In this document: piece after piece, positions 16,714 to 26,057 of the stretch
Position numbering within the stretch: the stretch's first letter is position 1
How the letters are laid out: each line of letters begins with the position of its first letter
NCBI RefSeq assembly: GCF_023156285.1
Contig: NZ_JAKZAJ010000004.1
Span: 1 to 64,000, forward strand
Direction of reading: 5' to 3'
From: Marinobacter koreensis
Lineage (GTDB): Bacteria > Pseudomonadota > Gammaproteobacteria > Pseudomonadales > Oleiphilaceae
DNA: 64,000 nucleotides
Translations under genes and position numbers: made by a program
The notes under the pieces: model-generated
What the model was told of the DNA's origin: nothing
The model's database searches: none
What the model saw: only the letters and a program-made list of their open reading frames with translations

Positions 16714-18130
16714 ACCGCCAGTCGTCGTAGGTCAACATCGCCTTTTCGATGGCGGCCGCGAATTTCTGGCGCTGGCTGTCGTCCAGGGGACGTTGCTTCC
16801 GGCACCGGTCGAAGGTCCGCTGAATGGTCTGCCGGCTGCTCTTGTCGAGGTCTTCCAGCCAGTGGTGATCGGCTGGCGCCAGGTCGAGGAGATCGCGGCC
16901 TGCATGGTTCCGGTTGCTGATTTGCCACCAGTGATCCACAGCCCTTCCTAATACAACATAGCCGAACTGACTGTCCTGTACAGGACCGAAGGTGGCTGTT
17001 TTCAGCCCGTCTTTTAATGGGCCGATGTTCAGCGCCGGCAGGGCCAGGCGGTCGCCGTACAGGTAGCTGCCGGCGGCCCCGATCAGCCCGCCGACCAGTG
17101 CCCCGGTGCCGAGGGATGAGCCGAAAGTCAGGGCGTCGATGCCGGCCCCGCTGACCGCCCCGGCACCAAAGCCGGCCGTGGCCAGGTAGCGTTTGCTGAC
17201 GCCCCAGTTTTTGCGGCTGCTTTCGGAGAACAGGTCGTGATCGTGGTGCCAGCTCAGTTCCGCCTCCTGGCGGCGGATTCGCTGATGCTGGTACAGGTGT
17301 TCGATGTCGGATCGCAGAGTCTGTTCTCTCTGTCGTTGCCGCCGGTACCAGCGTTCCCGGAGCTGCTCGGCGACGGTGGTGTCACTGGTTTCGGCAACCT
17401 GGCCCGGAGTCAGGATGCGTTTTTCCTGGAAGGCCATCATGTCTGCAAGGGCTTCGGCAATCCGGCTGGCGGACTGGTGTCGGCGCTGTTCCCGCTGTCT
17501 GGCGAGGAACTCGGTGGCGAGGTTCAAGGGGGCTTCCCACTCCGGTTCCAGTTGGCCGAAGGCCCTGAGAAGGCTGAGGTGCTGGTCGAATGGCGCGCGC
17601 ACGGCATCGAATTTGCGAACCACCTGGAAGAACTGGCCAAGGGCCGTTTGCCAGGTGTCGCTGTGGTCATCGGGCCCGATACTGTTGATCAACGCCAGGC
17701 TGGGCCGGCCGGTCCAGCGCAGGATGGTCATCTCCGCCTCGTGTTCGGCGCTGTAGGGAACCGAACCGTCGACCACATAGATAATACCGGCGCCCTCCAC
17801 AAGCGGGGCCAGCAACTCGCATTCATCCACGAAGCGGTTGTCGCCGCGATGCTGAACGACGAAGGCTCGCACCGTATCCGGGTGGTCGGAGGCGGACAGG
17901 CTGTGCGCCTCCAGCCACTGCAGAACACGGCGTGGCCGCTGGAAGCCGGGTGTATCGACCAGGGTGTAGAGTACGGTGCCGTCGACGGCGAGTGGGTAGG
18001 ACTGGCGTCGGCGGGTGGTGCCCGGTTCGAGGGCAATGGCAATGGCGTCGTTCTGGGACAGGGTTGCGACCACGCTCGACTTGCCCTTGTTGGGATGACC
18101 GACCACGGCAAAAACCGGCGACGGTGTCAT
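16700..18130 (-). CDS. GTPase with DUF3482 domain
   Basis: 476 aa. The N-terminal GTPase domain (about 5-190) has the P-loop GHPNKGKSS, a YTLVDTPGF switch-II DxPG motif, and further nucleotide-binding strands. The rest matches the DUF3482 pattern, with a basic helical segment and a glycine-rich hydrophobic hairpin ([33 protein letters not shown], about 330-370) that may insert in the membrane. ATGA overlaps the stop of the DUF2868 gene by 4 bp. The two are a recurrent pair of unknown function in proteobacteria; a role at the membrane is inferred. Confidence 0.85.
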   Translation of the reverse strand: MTPSPVFAVVGHPNKGKSSVVATLSQNDAIAIALEPGTTRRRQSYPLAVDGTVLYTLVDTPGFQRPRRVLQWLEAHSLSASDHPDTVRAFVVQHRGDNRFVDECELLAPLVEGAGIIYVVDGSVPYSAEHEAEMTILRWTGRPSLALINSIGPDDHSDTWQTALGQFFQVVRKFDAVRAPFDQHLSLLRAFGQLEPEWEAPLNLATEFLARQREQRRHQSASRIAEALADMMAFQEKRILTPGQVAETSDTTVAEQLRERWYRRQRQREQTLRSDIEHLYQHQRIRRQEAELSWHHDHDLFSESSRKNWGVSKRYLATAGFGAGAVSGAGIDALTFGSSLGTGALVGGLIGAAGSYLYGDRLALPALNIGPLKDGLKTATFGPVQDSQFGYVVLGRAVDHWWQISNRNHAGRDLLDLAPADHHWLEDLDKSSRQTIQRTFDRCRKQRPLDDSQRQKFAAAIEKAMLTYDDWRLNRG

Positions 18131-19539
18131 GGCGAGATACTCCCGGTGGGGTGGATCCCCGGTGCCTCCAGTGCCGGAAGGACGACCGAAACCTGGCCGC
18201 CGGGCAACCGTTCGGCGAAGCGGAGCCAGGTTTGCAGTGGCCCGTCAGCCGGCCGCTCCAACGGATTGGGCGCCAGCGGCAACAAGGCAATTCGAGTGTT
18301 CCGGGGCCAGTGTTCCCGGGCCTCCAGAAGGAAATCCTGCAACTCGCCGGTCGGCGGTTCCCAGCTTCGGCTCACCAGCACGACGGCCGGTTCCGGGGCC
18401 TGTTCCAAGGCCCGTGCGAGTTCGTGGATAACCTGTTCGTCCTCGGCCAGGGTGGCGCGCCCTCCGGCCTTGAAAATCCGGGTTCCGGGGTCCTCCAGGG
18501 CTGCGGGCAACGGTGAATCGCCGGTTCCCGCCCAGCAGATCAGCAGGTTGGTGTCCGGAAGCCGGTCGGGTACGGCGCGGGTGCGGATGTCGGGAAGGTC
18601 GTCCGCGTCGTTGTGCGCGTAGCCTGTGTCCAGCGCCGGCGTTTCCATACGGTACAGCAGGGCCTGCATGCCCGGGTGGTGGGCCAGCAGGCGGCGGGCC
18701 CGCCGGCGAAGCAGTCCCTGACTCACGGCGAGTAGGACAAGCCGCGGAAACAGGGTCCAGCTCACCCAGAGCATCACCACAAAGGGCCACCACTGGCCCC
18801 ATTGCCCTGGATCGGCGCCGCCGGTCCCCGCTGACGCCCGGAAAAACCGGGTAGCCTCCACCAGCTCCGTCGACGGCACCGCCGATGGCCACAGCCAGGC
18901 CCAGGGTGTGGCGACCTGCCGGATCAGGCTGTGGTAAGTGGGTGCGGCGGTGTCCAGGGTTGTGCTCCAGCCGAAGGCCAGATCCTGCATGACAATCATC
19001 GCCAGAAGTGTCAGCAGGCCGGTCATGGCAAAGCATGCGCCCCCGATGTGTGCGGCCCGGGCCATGAGAAAGGGCTGCAGGCGGGTCAGCGAGGATGTGG
19101 TGGGAGGCCGGCCCAGGCGTCTCAGCAGCCAGGCCCAGGGCTGGCCGCCAAACAGGGGTTGCAGGGTGGTGGCGAGGGCCAGAAGCAATTGCAGCGCGAC
19201 GAAGCCGAGGATGACGGTGATGTTGATTCGCTGGACACCGTCGTAGAACAGCAGGCCCGTCATCGCGAGGATGCCCAATACACTGCCGGCGATGGCAAAG
19301 CCGGTGTTGACGGACCGCCAGCGCCTCAGGTCCCGGCGGCTGTCGGTACTCCGGCCCCCGGGCCCGCTGAGCCGGTCCATGAAGGCCATCCACTGGGCGA
19401 CGTCCGGCGTTTTGCCCTGCTGTTCGCAGTCCAGTGCAAACCGACGATCCCGGCGATGGAGAAAAGCAGCGGACTGGTCTCTGTCCCGCTGGAAGCGATC
19501 ATCAAAGTCCAGCAGCAGACGGAGGGGGCTGTCGCTCAT
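18127..19539 (-). CDS. DUF2868 domain membrane protein
   Basis: 470 aa when started at ATG 19539 (MSDSPLRLLLDFDDRF), which has AGGACAC upstream; a longer frame to 19974 is antisense to the DUF6164 gene and not credible. After a soluble start with FALDCEQQGKTP, about four membrane helices follow (two at about 75-130, one near 165-190, one near 260-285). A soluble C-terminal domain contains LLICWAGTGDSP and VVLVSRSWEPPTGELQDFL, reminiscent of a nucleotide-hydrolase-like fold without a clear P-loop. It overlaps the partner GTPase gene by 4 bp. Function is unknown. Confidence 0.8.
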   Translation of the reverse strand: MSDSPLRLLLDFDDRFQRDRDQSAAFLHRRDRRFALDCEQQGKTPDVAQWMAFMDRLSGPGGRSTDSRRDLRRWRSVNTGFAIAGSVLGILAMTGLLFYDGVQRINITVILGFVALQLLLALATTLQPLFGGQPWAWLLRRLGRPPTTSSLTRLQPFLMARAAHIGGACFAMTGLLTLLAMIVMQDLAFGWSTTLDTAAPTYHSLIRQVATPWAWLWPSAVPSTELVEATRFFRASAGTGGADPGQWGQWWPFVVMLWVSWTLFPRLVLLAVSQGLLRRRARRLLAHHPGMQALLYRMETPALDTGYAHNDADDLPDIRTRAVPDRLPDTNLLICWAGTGDSPLPAALEDPGTRIFKAGGRATLAEDEQVIHELARALEQAPEPAVVLVSRSWEPPTGELQDFLLEAREHWPRNTRIALLPLAPNPLERPADGPLQTWLRFAERLPGGQVSVVLPALEAPGIHPTGSISP

Positions 19540-19623
19540 GCAGTGTCCTGGTGGATTCGGTCGTTGGTCCTTTGATGATAGGATATCGCCAACCCCGATC
19601 CCGATACCAGCCAGCGAACTGCC

Positions 19624-19983
19624 ATGCCTCACCATCTGATGAACCTGCGCCATGTCCCGGACGACGAAGCCGACGAGATTCGGGCGCTGTTCGAGGCCCA
19701 TGGCGTGCAATATTACGAAACGCCCCCCAGCCGATGGGGCATCAGTATGGGAGGCTTCTGGGTCCACGATGATGCAGAGGCGGAACGCGCCCGAGCCCTG
19801 CTGGATGACTATCAGGATCAGCGCCGAACGCGGCAACGCCAGGACTTCCAGGATCGGCAGGCTCGCGGGGAAACCGGCTTCTGGTTCCTGTTCCGGCAGC
19901 GTCCGGTCCGGGTTGTCGTGGCACTGCTTGCCGCCGTGGTGATTCTGGGTCTGAGCCTGTTGCCGTTCCTCCATCTTGGTTGA
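19624..19983 (+). CDS. DUF6164 family small membrane protein
   Basis: 119 aa. The N-terminal half is a small soluble domain (NLRHVPDDEADEIRALFEAHGVQYYETPPSRWGISMGGFWVHDD) that fits the DUF6164/DUF2007-like signature. A basic linker and a single C-terminal membrane helix (about 97-117) follow, so the domain faces the cytoplasm if the tail is an anchor. It is divergent from the DUF2868 gene across 84 bp. Its role is unknown. Confidence 0.75.
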   Translation: MPHHLMNLRHVPDDEADEIRALFEAHGVQYYETPPSRWGISMGGFWVHDDAEAERARALLDDYQDQRRTRQRQDFQDRQARGETGFWFLFRQRPVRVVVALLAAVVILGLSLLPFLHLG

Positions 19984-20001
19984 TGCCGTCAGCCATCAAA
20001 A

Positions 20002-20043
20002 CCCGGAGTGTCCGGAAACCCTGACACTGTCCGGATAGCAGGA
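20002..20043 (+). promoter_or_regulatory. Distal TCCGGA-type activator sites of the oligomer hydrolase gene
   Basis: Two degenerate copies of the TCCGGA-N2-TCCGGA motif: TCCGGA-AA-CCCTGA at 20011-20024 and TCCGGA-TA-GCAGGA at 20030-20043, 19 bp apart. A further half site CCCGGA is at 20002-20007. The arrangement of two weak sites followed by one perfect site mirrors the region before the TRAP operon. Confidence 0.5.
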
Positions 20044-20103
20044 CGAATTGCCTCTGCCGCAGGGCTACAGGCGCCTTCTTCCCGTCGACCGGATCTTCAA
20101 ATG

Positions 20104-20117
20104 TCCGGAATTCCGGA
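20104..20117 (+). promoter_or_regulatory. Perfect TCCGGAATTCCGGA palindrome, likely enhancer site for the sigma54 activator
   Basis: A 14-bp perfect palindrome. Its first base is 79 bp before the first base of the -24/-12 promoter at 20183. The matching palindrome before the TRAP operon sits 80 bp before its promoter. The natural candidate to bind it is the Fis-type helix-turn-helix of the activator encoded at 22481-23926. Confidence 0.6.
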
Positions 20118-20182
20118 GAGCAACCGGTGGTCATTCAGGATCCCTTCTCATAAATCCTCGTTAAATCAGTGGTTTGCCCTGT

Positions 20183-20198
20183 TGGCATGGGATACGCA
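20183..20198 (+). promoter_or_regulatory. -24/-12 sigma54 promoter of the oligomer hydrolase gene
   Basis: TGGCATGGGATACGCA matches TGGCACG-N4-TTGCA at the invariant GG and GC positions with the correct spacing. It lies 68 bp before the ATG and downstream of TCCGGA palindromes. Confidence 0.6.
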
Positions 20199-20265
20199 TA
20201 AGCCAGTCTGGTTTTGATCAGGAATCAGGACCGGATTCGCTAACAACAACAAACAGGGATCGATC

Positions 20266-22365
20266 ATGAAACGAATCATGCTTTGCACCCTCATCGGTGC
20301 AACCGGTATTGCCTTGTCTGCCTGCAAGGAACCGTTCAACGTCCGCCCCGCGTTTCTCCAGGGCGAGATCCAGATGACTCAGTATGACGGCATCACCGAC
20401 GACCTGCTGACGGCTGGGCTGGGTGCCACCGGCATCGCGAGTACCACGCCTCCTGCTTTCGACGACGCGCTCAACCCGACCCCGGCGGAGCTCAGGCGAC
20501 TGGCGATCTACAACAATTACCGCGCCCTGGTGGACACGGTCCCGGGCGGTGGCTACGGAACCTTTTTCGGCCCGGGTGTCGGTGTGTCGGGCGAGGGGTT
20601 GATCGCTGGGCGGGAATATCGCGCCTACATGACCGTGCCTGGCAGCAACGTCCCGGTCACCGTGATGGCGCAGGTGCCGGACAGCTTTGATCCGGCGCAA
20701 CCCTGCATGATTACCGCGCCGTCTTCGGGCTCCCGGGGTATCTACGGCGCCATCGGCACCGCCGGTGAATGGGGGCTCAAAAAAGGCTGTACCGTGGTTT
20801 ATACCGATAAAGGCACCGGCACGGGCTCACACAATCTCGAAACCGATGCCGCCCAACGGCTTGATGGTACGCTGACCACCGCTGACGACACGGTCCAGTT
20901 CCGGGCGGATCTCAACGATACGAAGCGGTCGGATTTCAACGACCAATGGCCCAACCGCTTTGCCTGGAAGCATGCCCACTCAAAACAGAATCCCGAAGCG
21001 GACTGGGGACAACACGTCCTGCAATCGATCCGTTTCGGCTTCTATGTGCTCAATGAGCAGTTCGGCCGCAAGCTCGGCAATGGCAAGGTGCTTGCGACCA
21101 TCACGCCCGACAATACCCGGGTGATTGCCTCCAGCGTGTCCAATGGCGGTGGCGCCTCGGTGCGGGCGGCGGAGCTGGACGACCAGAATCTCATTGACGG
21201 AGTGGCGGTCTCCGAACCCAACGTGAATCCTGAGGTCGACCGCCGGTTCACCATCCGACAGGGCGATGGATCGGTCATTACCCGGCACAGCCGCAGCCTG
21301 CTGGATTACACCACAGCGCTGGCGGTGTATCAGGGGTGCGCCAATCTGGCCCCCTCGGTGCGTGATTCTGCGCCTCTGAATGCAGCCCTGAACCCGCCTG
21401 CGATCGGGGCAAATATCTGTCAGTCCCTGGCCCTGAAGGGGCTTGTTACCGGCGCGACACTGGATGAACAGGCGACCGATGCGCTGCGGATCCTGAACGA
21501 CGAATTCGCCATTCAGCCCGAGCAAAACCTGCTCGCTCCGGCCCATTTCGGCCTGTCGGTGGCCCAGAGTATCTCGATGACGTACGCCAATGCCTATGCC
21601 CGGGCCGGTGTTGAAGACCGGCTGTGTGATCTGAGCCTGGCTGCAACGGACAGTACTGGCGCAGTCGCCCCGCTGCCCGGAGCCGCAGAGGCCGCCCTGT
21701 TCTCGACCAGTAATGGCATCCCGCCCAGTGCCGGGGTCAATCTGGTCTACGACGGCGCCGTCGGGCAGCCCACACGGTTGGCCGCCAGCGTGTCTCCGAG
21801 TGATGGCCTGGCGGACCACGGCCTGGATGCCCTTCTGTGTCTGAGAGGGCTTGCGTCCGGCCGGAATCCGGCCACCGGTGAGGCGCTGACTGGCACGGAT
21901 CGGGGCTGGTCCGAGCGGATCGCCCGGGGTATCGATGCCATTCGCGCCGATGGCGACCTGCACGGCAAGCCGGCCGTTATCGTGACCGGTCGGTCCGACG
22001 CGATCCTGCCGATCAACCATACGTCCCGTCCCTACGTGGGTCTGAACCAGGAAATCGAGGGTGGTGGCTCCGGTCTGCGGTACTACGAGGTGCTCAACGC
22101 GCACCATCTGGATGTCCTGAACGGTTTCCCGGGCTTTGCCGATCGCTACGTGCCGCTACACCACTATTACTTCCAGGCCCTGGATCTGGTGTGGGCGCAC
22201 CTGGAAGACGGACAACCGCTGCCGCCAAGCCAGGTGGTGCGGACGGTGCCCAGGGGCAGTATCGCCACTCCGTTGTCGGCAGCGAACCTGCCGGAGATCA
22301 GTGCGGATCCGGATCCGGCCGACCGCATCGTGTTCGCCGACAACCAGTTGCGGATACCTCAGTGA
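20266..22365 (+). CDS. D-(-)-3-hydroxybutyrate oligomer hydrolase, lipoprotein
   Basis: 699 aa. A lipoprotein signal ends at Cys20 (ALSAC), so the mature protein is lipid-anchored in the cell envelope. The rest fits the 3HB oligomer hydrolase family (PF10605-type), whose members are about 690-710 aa. It has the glycine-rich [27 protein letters not shown] segment, the nucleophile region with Ser292 in [10 protein letters not shown], and late [29 protein letters not shown] plus a His-rich [15 protein letters not shown] segment for the acid and base. It should cut water-soluble oligomers of 3-hydroxybutyrate to monomer. A sigma54 promoter and TCCGGA sites precede it and the activator gene follows. 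Lipoprotein export would let it act on extracellular products of PHB depolymerases. Confidence 0.88.
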   Translation: MKRIMLCTLIGATGIALSACKEPFNVRPAFLQGEIQMTQYDGITDDLLTAGLGATGIASTTPPAFDDALNPTPAELRRLAIYNNYRALVDTVPGGGYGTFFGPGVGVSGEGLIAGREYRAYMTVPGSNVPVTVMAQVPDSFDPAQPCMITAPSSGSRGIYGAIGTAGEWGLKKGCTVVYTDKGTGTGSHNLETDAAQRLDGTLTTADDTVQFRADLNDTKRSDFNDQWPNRFAWKHAHSKQNPEADWGQHVLQSIRFGFYVLNEQFGRKLGNGKVLATITPDNTRVIASSVSNGGGASVRAAELDDQNLIDGVAVSEPNVNPEVDRRFTIRQGDGSVITRHSRSLLDYTTALAVYQGCANLAPSVRDSAPLNAALNPPAIGANICQSLALKGLVTGATLDEQATDALRILNDEFAIQPEQNLLAPAHFGLSVAQSISMTYANAYARAGVEDRLCDLSLAATDSTGAVAPLPGAAEAALFSTSNGIPPSAGVNLVYDGAVGQPTRLAASVSPSDGLADHGLDALLCLRGLASGRNPATGEALTGTDRGWSERIARGIDAIRADGDLHGKPAVIVTGRSDAILPINHTSRPYVGLNQEIEGGGSGLRYYEVLNAHHLDVLNGFPGFADRYVPLHHYYFQALDLVWAHLEDGQPLPPSQVVRTVPRGSIATPLSAANLPEISADPDPADRIVFADNQLRIPQ

Positions 22366-22480
22366 ACGGTGTGCTGGCACTCCCGGGCGTCGGGCCCGGG
22401 ATGAGCGGTTTGCCCCCGTTGCGGGGGCCCCATATACTTTCGTCAACGCACCCGCACGTTCGGGTGCCGGAGTTTTTCTG

Positions 22481-23926
22481 ATGTCCGACCTCCAGGGCGA
22501 TGGTACAGGCTACATGACGCAGTTTTTTGGCAAGACAAACCGGAACGGGTTGACCCGTGAGCTGATTGAAGCCCTGTTCCCCATGTTCGAGGAAGCCAGC
22601 GCCGGTGCCATTGCCGTGGATCGGGAAGCTCGTATTACCTGGATCAATCACAGCTATTCCCAGCTTTTGGGACTGAAGGACCCTACCGAAGCCATGGGTC
22701 GTCCGGTCCGCCAGGTCATTCCCCACACCCGCATGCCTGAGGTGGTGGAAACCGGCAAGCCGCTGTTGCTGGATATCATGGAGCACAACGAGCAGCAGCT
22801 GGTGGTCACGCGCCTGCCTTTCTACGACGACGAGGGCAACATCGTCGGCGCGGTGGCCTTCGTTCTTTACGATGACCTTCAGCCTCTGACGCCGCTGGTG
22901 AGCAAGTTCCGGCGGTTGCATCAGGATCTCGCTGCCGCGCGCAAGGCGCTGGCCCGGAAAACGCGGGGCACCCGGTACAGTCTGGGTGATTTTGTCGGCG
23001 CCAGCCCCGCGGCACTGGAGGTCAAACGCCGGGCGCGGCTGGCGGCCGGACGGGATATGCCGGTGCTGCTGCTGGGTGAGACGGGTACCGGTAAAGAAGT
23101 TCTGGCGCAGGCGATTCATTCGGTGTCCGCCCGTGCCGAAAAGCCCTTTGTCGGTGTGAATGTGGCCGCCATTCCCGATAACCTGCTGGAAGCCGAGTTT
23201 TTTGGTGTGGCACCGGGTGCCTACACTGGCGCTGACCGGCGGACCCGTGAGGGCAAGTTCCAGCTGGCCAACGGTGGCACGCTCTTCCTGGACGAAGTCG
23301 GCGATATGCCATTGCCGCTCCAGGCCAAGCTCTTGCGGGCGTTGCAGGAAGGCGAAATTGAATCCCTGGGCTCCAACAAGGTCGTGCCCGTCGACGTCCG
23401 GGTGATTGCCGCCACCAGTCGAAACCTGGAAACCATGATTGCCGACGGTGAATTCCGGTCCGATCTGTATTACCGGCTGAATGTGCTTGAGATCGCGATT
23501 CCTCCGTTGCGCGATCGGATGGCAGACCTTGGCGTGCTGTGTGAGGGTTTGCTTGAGGAAATCTGTGACGGACTGGATCTGCGAGGTGAGATCAATGACG
23601 CCGGGGTGGCCGCCCTGTCCAGTTACGATTGGCCGGGCAACATCCGGGAACTGCGAAATGTGCTGGAGCGCGCCCTGACCATGAGTGAGGATGGCGGTGT
23701 CCTGGACGCCGATGCGATTTTCCGGGTTCTGCCCAGGAGTAGCGTCCGGTTGATGTCCATCAACACCCCCCGCCCCGTCCGCCCGCTTGCCCAGACCATT
23801 GCCGACGCCGAGGCTCAGGCCATCGAAGAGGCCCTGGTCGCTACCCGCGGAAATCGTACCCGGGCCGCGAAACTCCTGGGGGTTTCGCGGTCCGTCCTCT
23901 ACGAGAAACTTGCCAAGATGTCCTGA
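22481..23926 (+). CDS. Sigma54-dependent activator with PAS domain (HbcR-like)
   Basis: 481 aa from the ATG at 22481, which has GGAG upstream; the longer frame is the antisense-like end of the hydrolase gene. A PAS domain spans about 35-145 (AGAIAVDREARITWINHSYSQLLG). The AAA+ sigma54-interaction domain spans about 170-400: Walker A GETGTGKE, GAYTGA (the variant of GAFTGA that contacts sigma54), and Walker B GTLFLDEVGDM. A Fis-type HTH closes the protein (NRTRAAKLLGVSRSVLYEKL). Its position between the hydrolase and TRAP operons and the shared TCCGGA sites make it the likely activator of 3-hydroxybutyrate use, as HbcR is in Pseudomonas aeruginosa. Confidence 0.9.
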   Translation: MSDLQGDGTGYMTQFFGKTNRNGLTRELIEALFPMFEEASAGAIAVDREARITWINHSYSQLLGLKDPTEAMGRPVRQVIPHTRMPEVVETGKPLLLDIMEHNEQQLVVTRLPFYDDEGNIVGAVAFVLYDDLQPLTPLVSKFRRLHQDLAAARKALARKTRGTRYSLGDFVGASPAALEVKRRARLAAGRDMPVLLLGETGTGKEVLAQAIHSVSARAEKPFVGVNVAAIPDNLLEAEFFGVAPGAYTGADRRTREGKFQLANGGTLFLDEVGDMPLPLQAKLLRALQEGEIESLGSNKVVPVDVRVIAATSRNLETMIADGEFRSDLYYRLNVLEIAIPPLRDRMADLGVLCEGLLEEICDGLDLRGEINDAGVAALSSYDWPGNIRELRNVLERALTMSEDGGVLDADAIFRVLPRSSVRLMSINTPRPVRPLAQTIADAEAQAIEEALVATRGNRTRAAKLLGVSRSVLYEKLAKMS

Positions 23927-23954
23927 AATCCGGACGAGTGTCCTGGTATCCGAA
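23921..23954 (+). promoter_or_regulatory. Distal TCCGGA-type activator sites of the TRAP operon
   Basis: TCCTGA-AA-TCCGGA at 23921-23934, overlapping the activator stop codon, and TCCTGG-TA-TCCGAA at 23941-23954, 20 bp (about two helical turns) apart. Both are degenerate forms of the palindrome at 23984. Confidence 0.5.
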
Positions 23955-23983
23955 CAATTACGTACGACTAGGGTATTAGGGCG

Positions 23984-23997
23984 TCCGGAAATCCGGA
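23984..23997 (+). promoter_or_regulatory. TCCGGA-AA-TCCGGA palindrome, likely enhancer site
   Basis: Strong palindrome extended by one base on each side (GTCCGGA-AA-TCCGGAC). It starts 80 bp before the -24/-12 promoter at 24064, nearly the same distance (79 bp) as the perfect palindrome before the oligomer hydrolase promoter. Confidence 0.6.
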
Positions 23998-24063
23998 CAG
24001 TTAAGTTCCCAAAGTAAAACCTGAAAATCCCTAACTAACTGTTTTATAGGCACTTTCAATCGC

Positions 24064-24079
24064 TGGCACGATGTCTGCT
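24064..24079 (+). promoter_or_regulatory. -24/-12 sigma54 promoter of the 3-hydroxybutyrate TRAP operon
   Basis: TGGCACGATGTCTGCT differs from TGGCACG-N4-TTGCW at one position and has GG and GC at the required spacing. It lies 185 bp before the first gene, leaving a long 5' leader. Confidence 0.75.
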
Positions 24080-24248
24080 CCATGTTGAGATGCAGGACGT
24101 CAGAACAACGCAGAAACAATATTGACGAAACCCTGTTGGACCCAATGACCCCTGTCAGTGTCGTTTCCTGCGTTGTCTGGCCAAACACAGACCCGATTGC
24201 CTCTCTCTGCATCGGGCGTATACAAGAACAAAGCCAGGAGAATCATTG

Positions 24249-25301
24249 ATGAAACTGCTCAAGGCCGCCACCGTCATTGCCGGTGCGCTCGCGATTACCA
24301 CCGGTTCCGCGTTTGCCGACAACCTCCGCTGGAAAATGCCAGTTGCTTTTTCCACCAATCTCCCGGGCCTGGGTTCCCCCGCCGCCTGGGTTGCCGATAA
24401 CCTGACCACCGCTTCCGACGGCAGCATCCAGGTCCGCGTCTACGAGCCGGGCAAACTGGTTCCACCGTTCGATATCCTCGACTCCGTCTCTGATGGCAAG
24501 GTATCCGCCGGCTACACCTGGATCGGTTACGACCAGGGCAAGGTTCCGGCCGTTCCGCTGTTTGCTGCTGTACCGTTCGGTATGAAGCCCTGGGCCTATA
24601 TCGGCTGGTACTACTACGGTGGCGGTGAGCAGATGCTTCAGGACGTCTACGCCAACAAGGGCTACAACGTCCACGCGCAGCTGTGCGGTATCATCGGGCC
24701 CGAGACTGCTGGCTGGTACCGGAACAAGATCGAATCCCTGGATGATTACAAGGGGCTTAAGATCCGGTTCGCCGGTCTGGGTGGCAAGGTGCTCGAGAAA
24801 CTGGGTGCGTCCGTAACCATGATGCCGGGTGGCGAGCTGTACCAGGCGCTTGAGAAGGGCACCATCGACGCCACTGAATTCTCCATGCCGGCCATTGACC
24901 AGATCCTTGGCTTTGACCAGGTGGTCAAGTACAACCTGTTCCCGGGCTGGCACCAGCAGTTCACCGCCCAGTACATGCTGATCAACAAGGATGAGTGGAA
25001 CCGCGCCACCAAGGCACAGAAAGCTCTGATCGAGGCCTCCTGTACAGCTGCCACCACCCGCGGGCTGGCCGAGGGTGAGTACAAGAACGGCAAGGTACTT
25101 GCCGGCTTCCAGGACGAAGGTGTCCATGCGGACCAGATTCCCCGAGAGGTTCTGGAGAAGCTCAAGTCCGTGACCGAAGAGGTTCTGAAAGAGGAAGCGG
25201 CCAAGGACGCGGACTTCAAGAAGGTCTACGAGAGCCAGCAGGACTTCCTGAAGACCTACAAGGTCTGGGACAAGCGGGCTTACCTGCCGGCGGATCTGTA
25301 A
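24249..25301 (+). CDS. TRAP transporter substrate-binding protein (DctP family)
   Basis: 350 aa with an AGGAG site before the ATG at 24249. A cleavable signal peptide (residues 1-23, ending GSAFA) sends it to the periplasm. The DctP fold is seen in RWKMPVAFSTNLPGLGSPAAW, LVPPFDILDSVSDGKVSAGY, and GLKIRFAGLGGKVLEKLGASVTMMPGGELYQALEKGTIDATEF, where IRF-Arg is the usual carboxylate-binding arginine. The genes that follow indicate 3-hydroxybutyrate (or a related hydroxy or keto acid) as the ligand; this is inferred from context. Strong hairpins after the gene may keep its transcript in excess over the permease genes. Confidence 0.92.
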   Translation: MKLLKAATVIAGALAITTGSAFADNLRWKMPVAFSTNLPGLGSPAAWVADNLTTASDGSIQVRVYEPGKLVPPFDILDSVSDGKVSAGYTWIGYDQGKVPAVPLFAAVPFGMKPWAYIGWYYYGGGEQMLQDVYANKGYNVHAQLCGIIGPETAGWYRNKIESLDDYKGLKIRFAGLGGKVLEKLGASVTMMPGGELYQALEKGTIDATEFSMPAIDQILGFDQVVKYNLFPGWHQQFTAQYMLINKDEWNRATKAQKALIEASCTAATTRGLAEGEYKNGKVLAGFQDEGVHADQIPREVLEKLKSVTEEVLKEEAAKDADFKKVYESQQDFLKTYKVWDKRAYLPADL

Positions 25302-25323
25302 CCATCGGATAGCCACTGTTATG

Positions 25324-25380
25324 CGCCGAACGGAGTTCGGCGTCATGAACCACTACGGATGGCCCTTCGGGGCCATCCGT
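25324..25380 (+). terminator. Tandem intra-operon hairpins after the TRAP binding-protein gene
   Basis: First hairpin CGCCGAAC-gga-GTTCGGCG near 25324-25342. Second stem ACGGATGGCCC/GGGCCATCCGT (25355-25365 with 25370-25380) capped by a C(TTCG)G tetraloop. No T-tract follows, so it is more likely an mRNA-stabilising or partial-termination element than a full terminator. Confidence 0.55.
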
Positions 25381-25418
25381 GTTTCGCACCAACGGCTTTC
25401 TGAGCGAGGTATTCCACC

Positions 25419-26057
25419 ATGACGGTGTCTGATCAGGGCTCACCGCAAAAACCCCGGGCGTCCATCGACGATCCGGATGAATTTCTGCATCACCATACGG
25501 AGCTGCCAACAACCCGCCTCAGTCAGTGGATTGACGGTCTGATGACGGCGATTGGCAAGGGCGCCTCCTGGGCCTGGGTCATCGTGACCGGGTTTATTAT
25601 CTACGCGGTCATAGGCCGCTATGTTTTTGGCCAGGGATCGGTTTTGCTGGAAGAGATGGAATGGCATGTTGCCGGCGCAGGCTGGTTGATGGGCATGGCC
25701 TACACCCTGGTCGTCGATGACCATGTCCGGGTGGATGTGTTGCATGAGCGACTTTCCCTCAAGGCTCAGGGCTGGGTGGAACTGTTCGGTTTGCTGATCC
25801 TGCTGCTGCCTTTCCTGGGGCTGGCGATCTACGAGATGGTGCCCTATGCCGTCAATGCCTATAGCGTGGGTGAAACCAGTCAGGCCCCGGCCGGACTGTC
25901 CAACCGGTGGGTTTTGAAAGCTGTGCTTGCCCTCGCCTTCATGCTGATTTTCCTCGCGGGGGTTTCCCGGCTTTTCAAGGTGACCGCCCTGCTGTTTGGT
26001 ATTCCCCGGCCCATCGCGGTCCAGTCCGCCCCCAATCAAGAAGAGGAAGCGTCCTGA
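25419..26057 (+). CDS. TRAP transporter small permease (DctQ family)
   Basis: 212 aa, with four membrane helices as in the family (about 44-64, 80-100, 115-140, 165-190) and the recurring pattern LLEEMEWHVAGAGWLMGMAYTLVVDDHVRVDVLHERLSLKAQGWVEL. Tails at both ends are longer than average. Its stop overlaps the next start by one base (TGATG). It joins the large permease in a Na+-driven importer fed by the binding protein upstream. Confidence 0.9.
   Translation: MTVSDQGSPQKPRASIDDPDEFLHHHTELPTTRLSQWIDGLMTAIGKGASWAWVIVTGFIIYAVIGRYVFGQGSVLLEEMEWHVAGAGWLMGMAYTLVVDDHVRVDVLHERLSLKAQGWVELFGLLILLLPFLGLAIYEMVPYAVNAYSVGETSQAPAGLSNRWVLKAVLALAFMLIFLAGVSRLFKVTALLFGIPRPIAVQSAPNQEEEAS

Noticed and set aside
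18127..19974. Longer DUF2868 reading frame starting at 19974
   Set aside because: The first 145 codons are antisense to the DUF6164 gene and there is a well-placed ribosome site at the ATG 19539.
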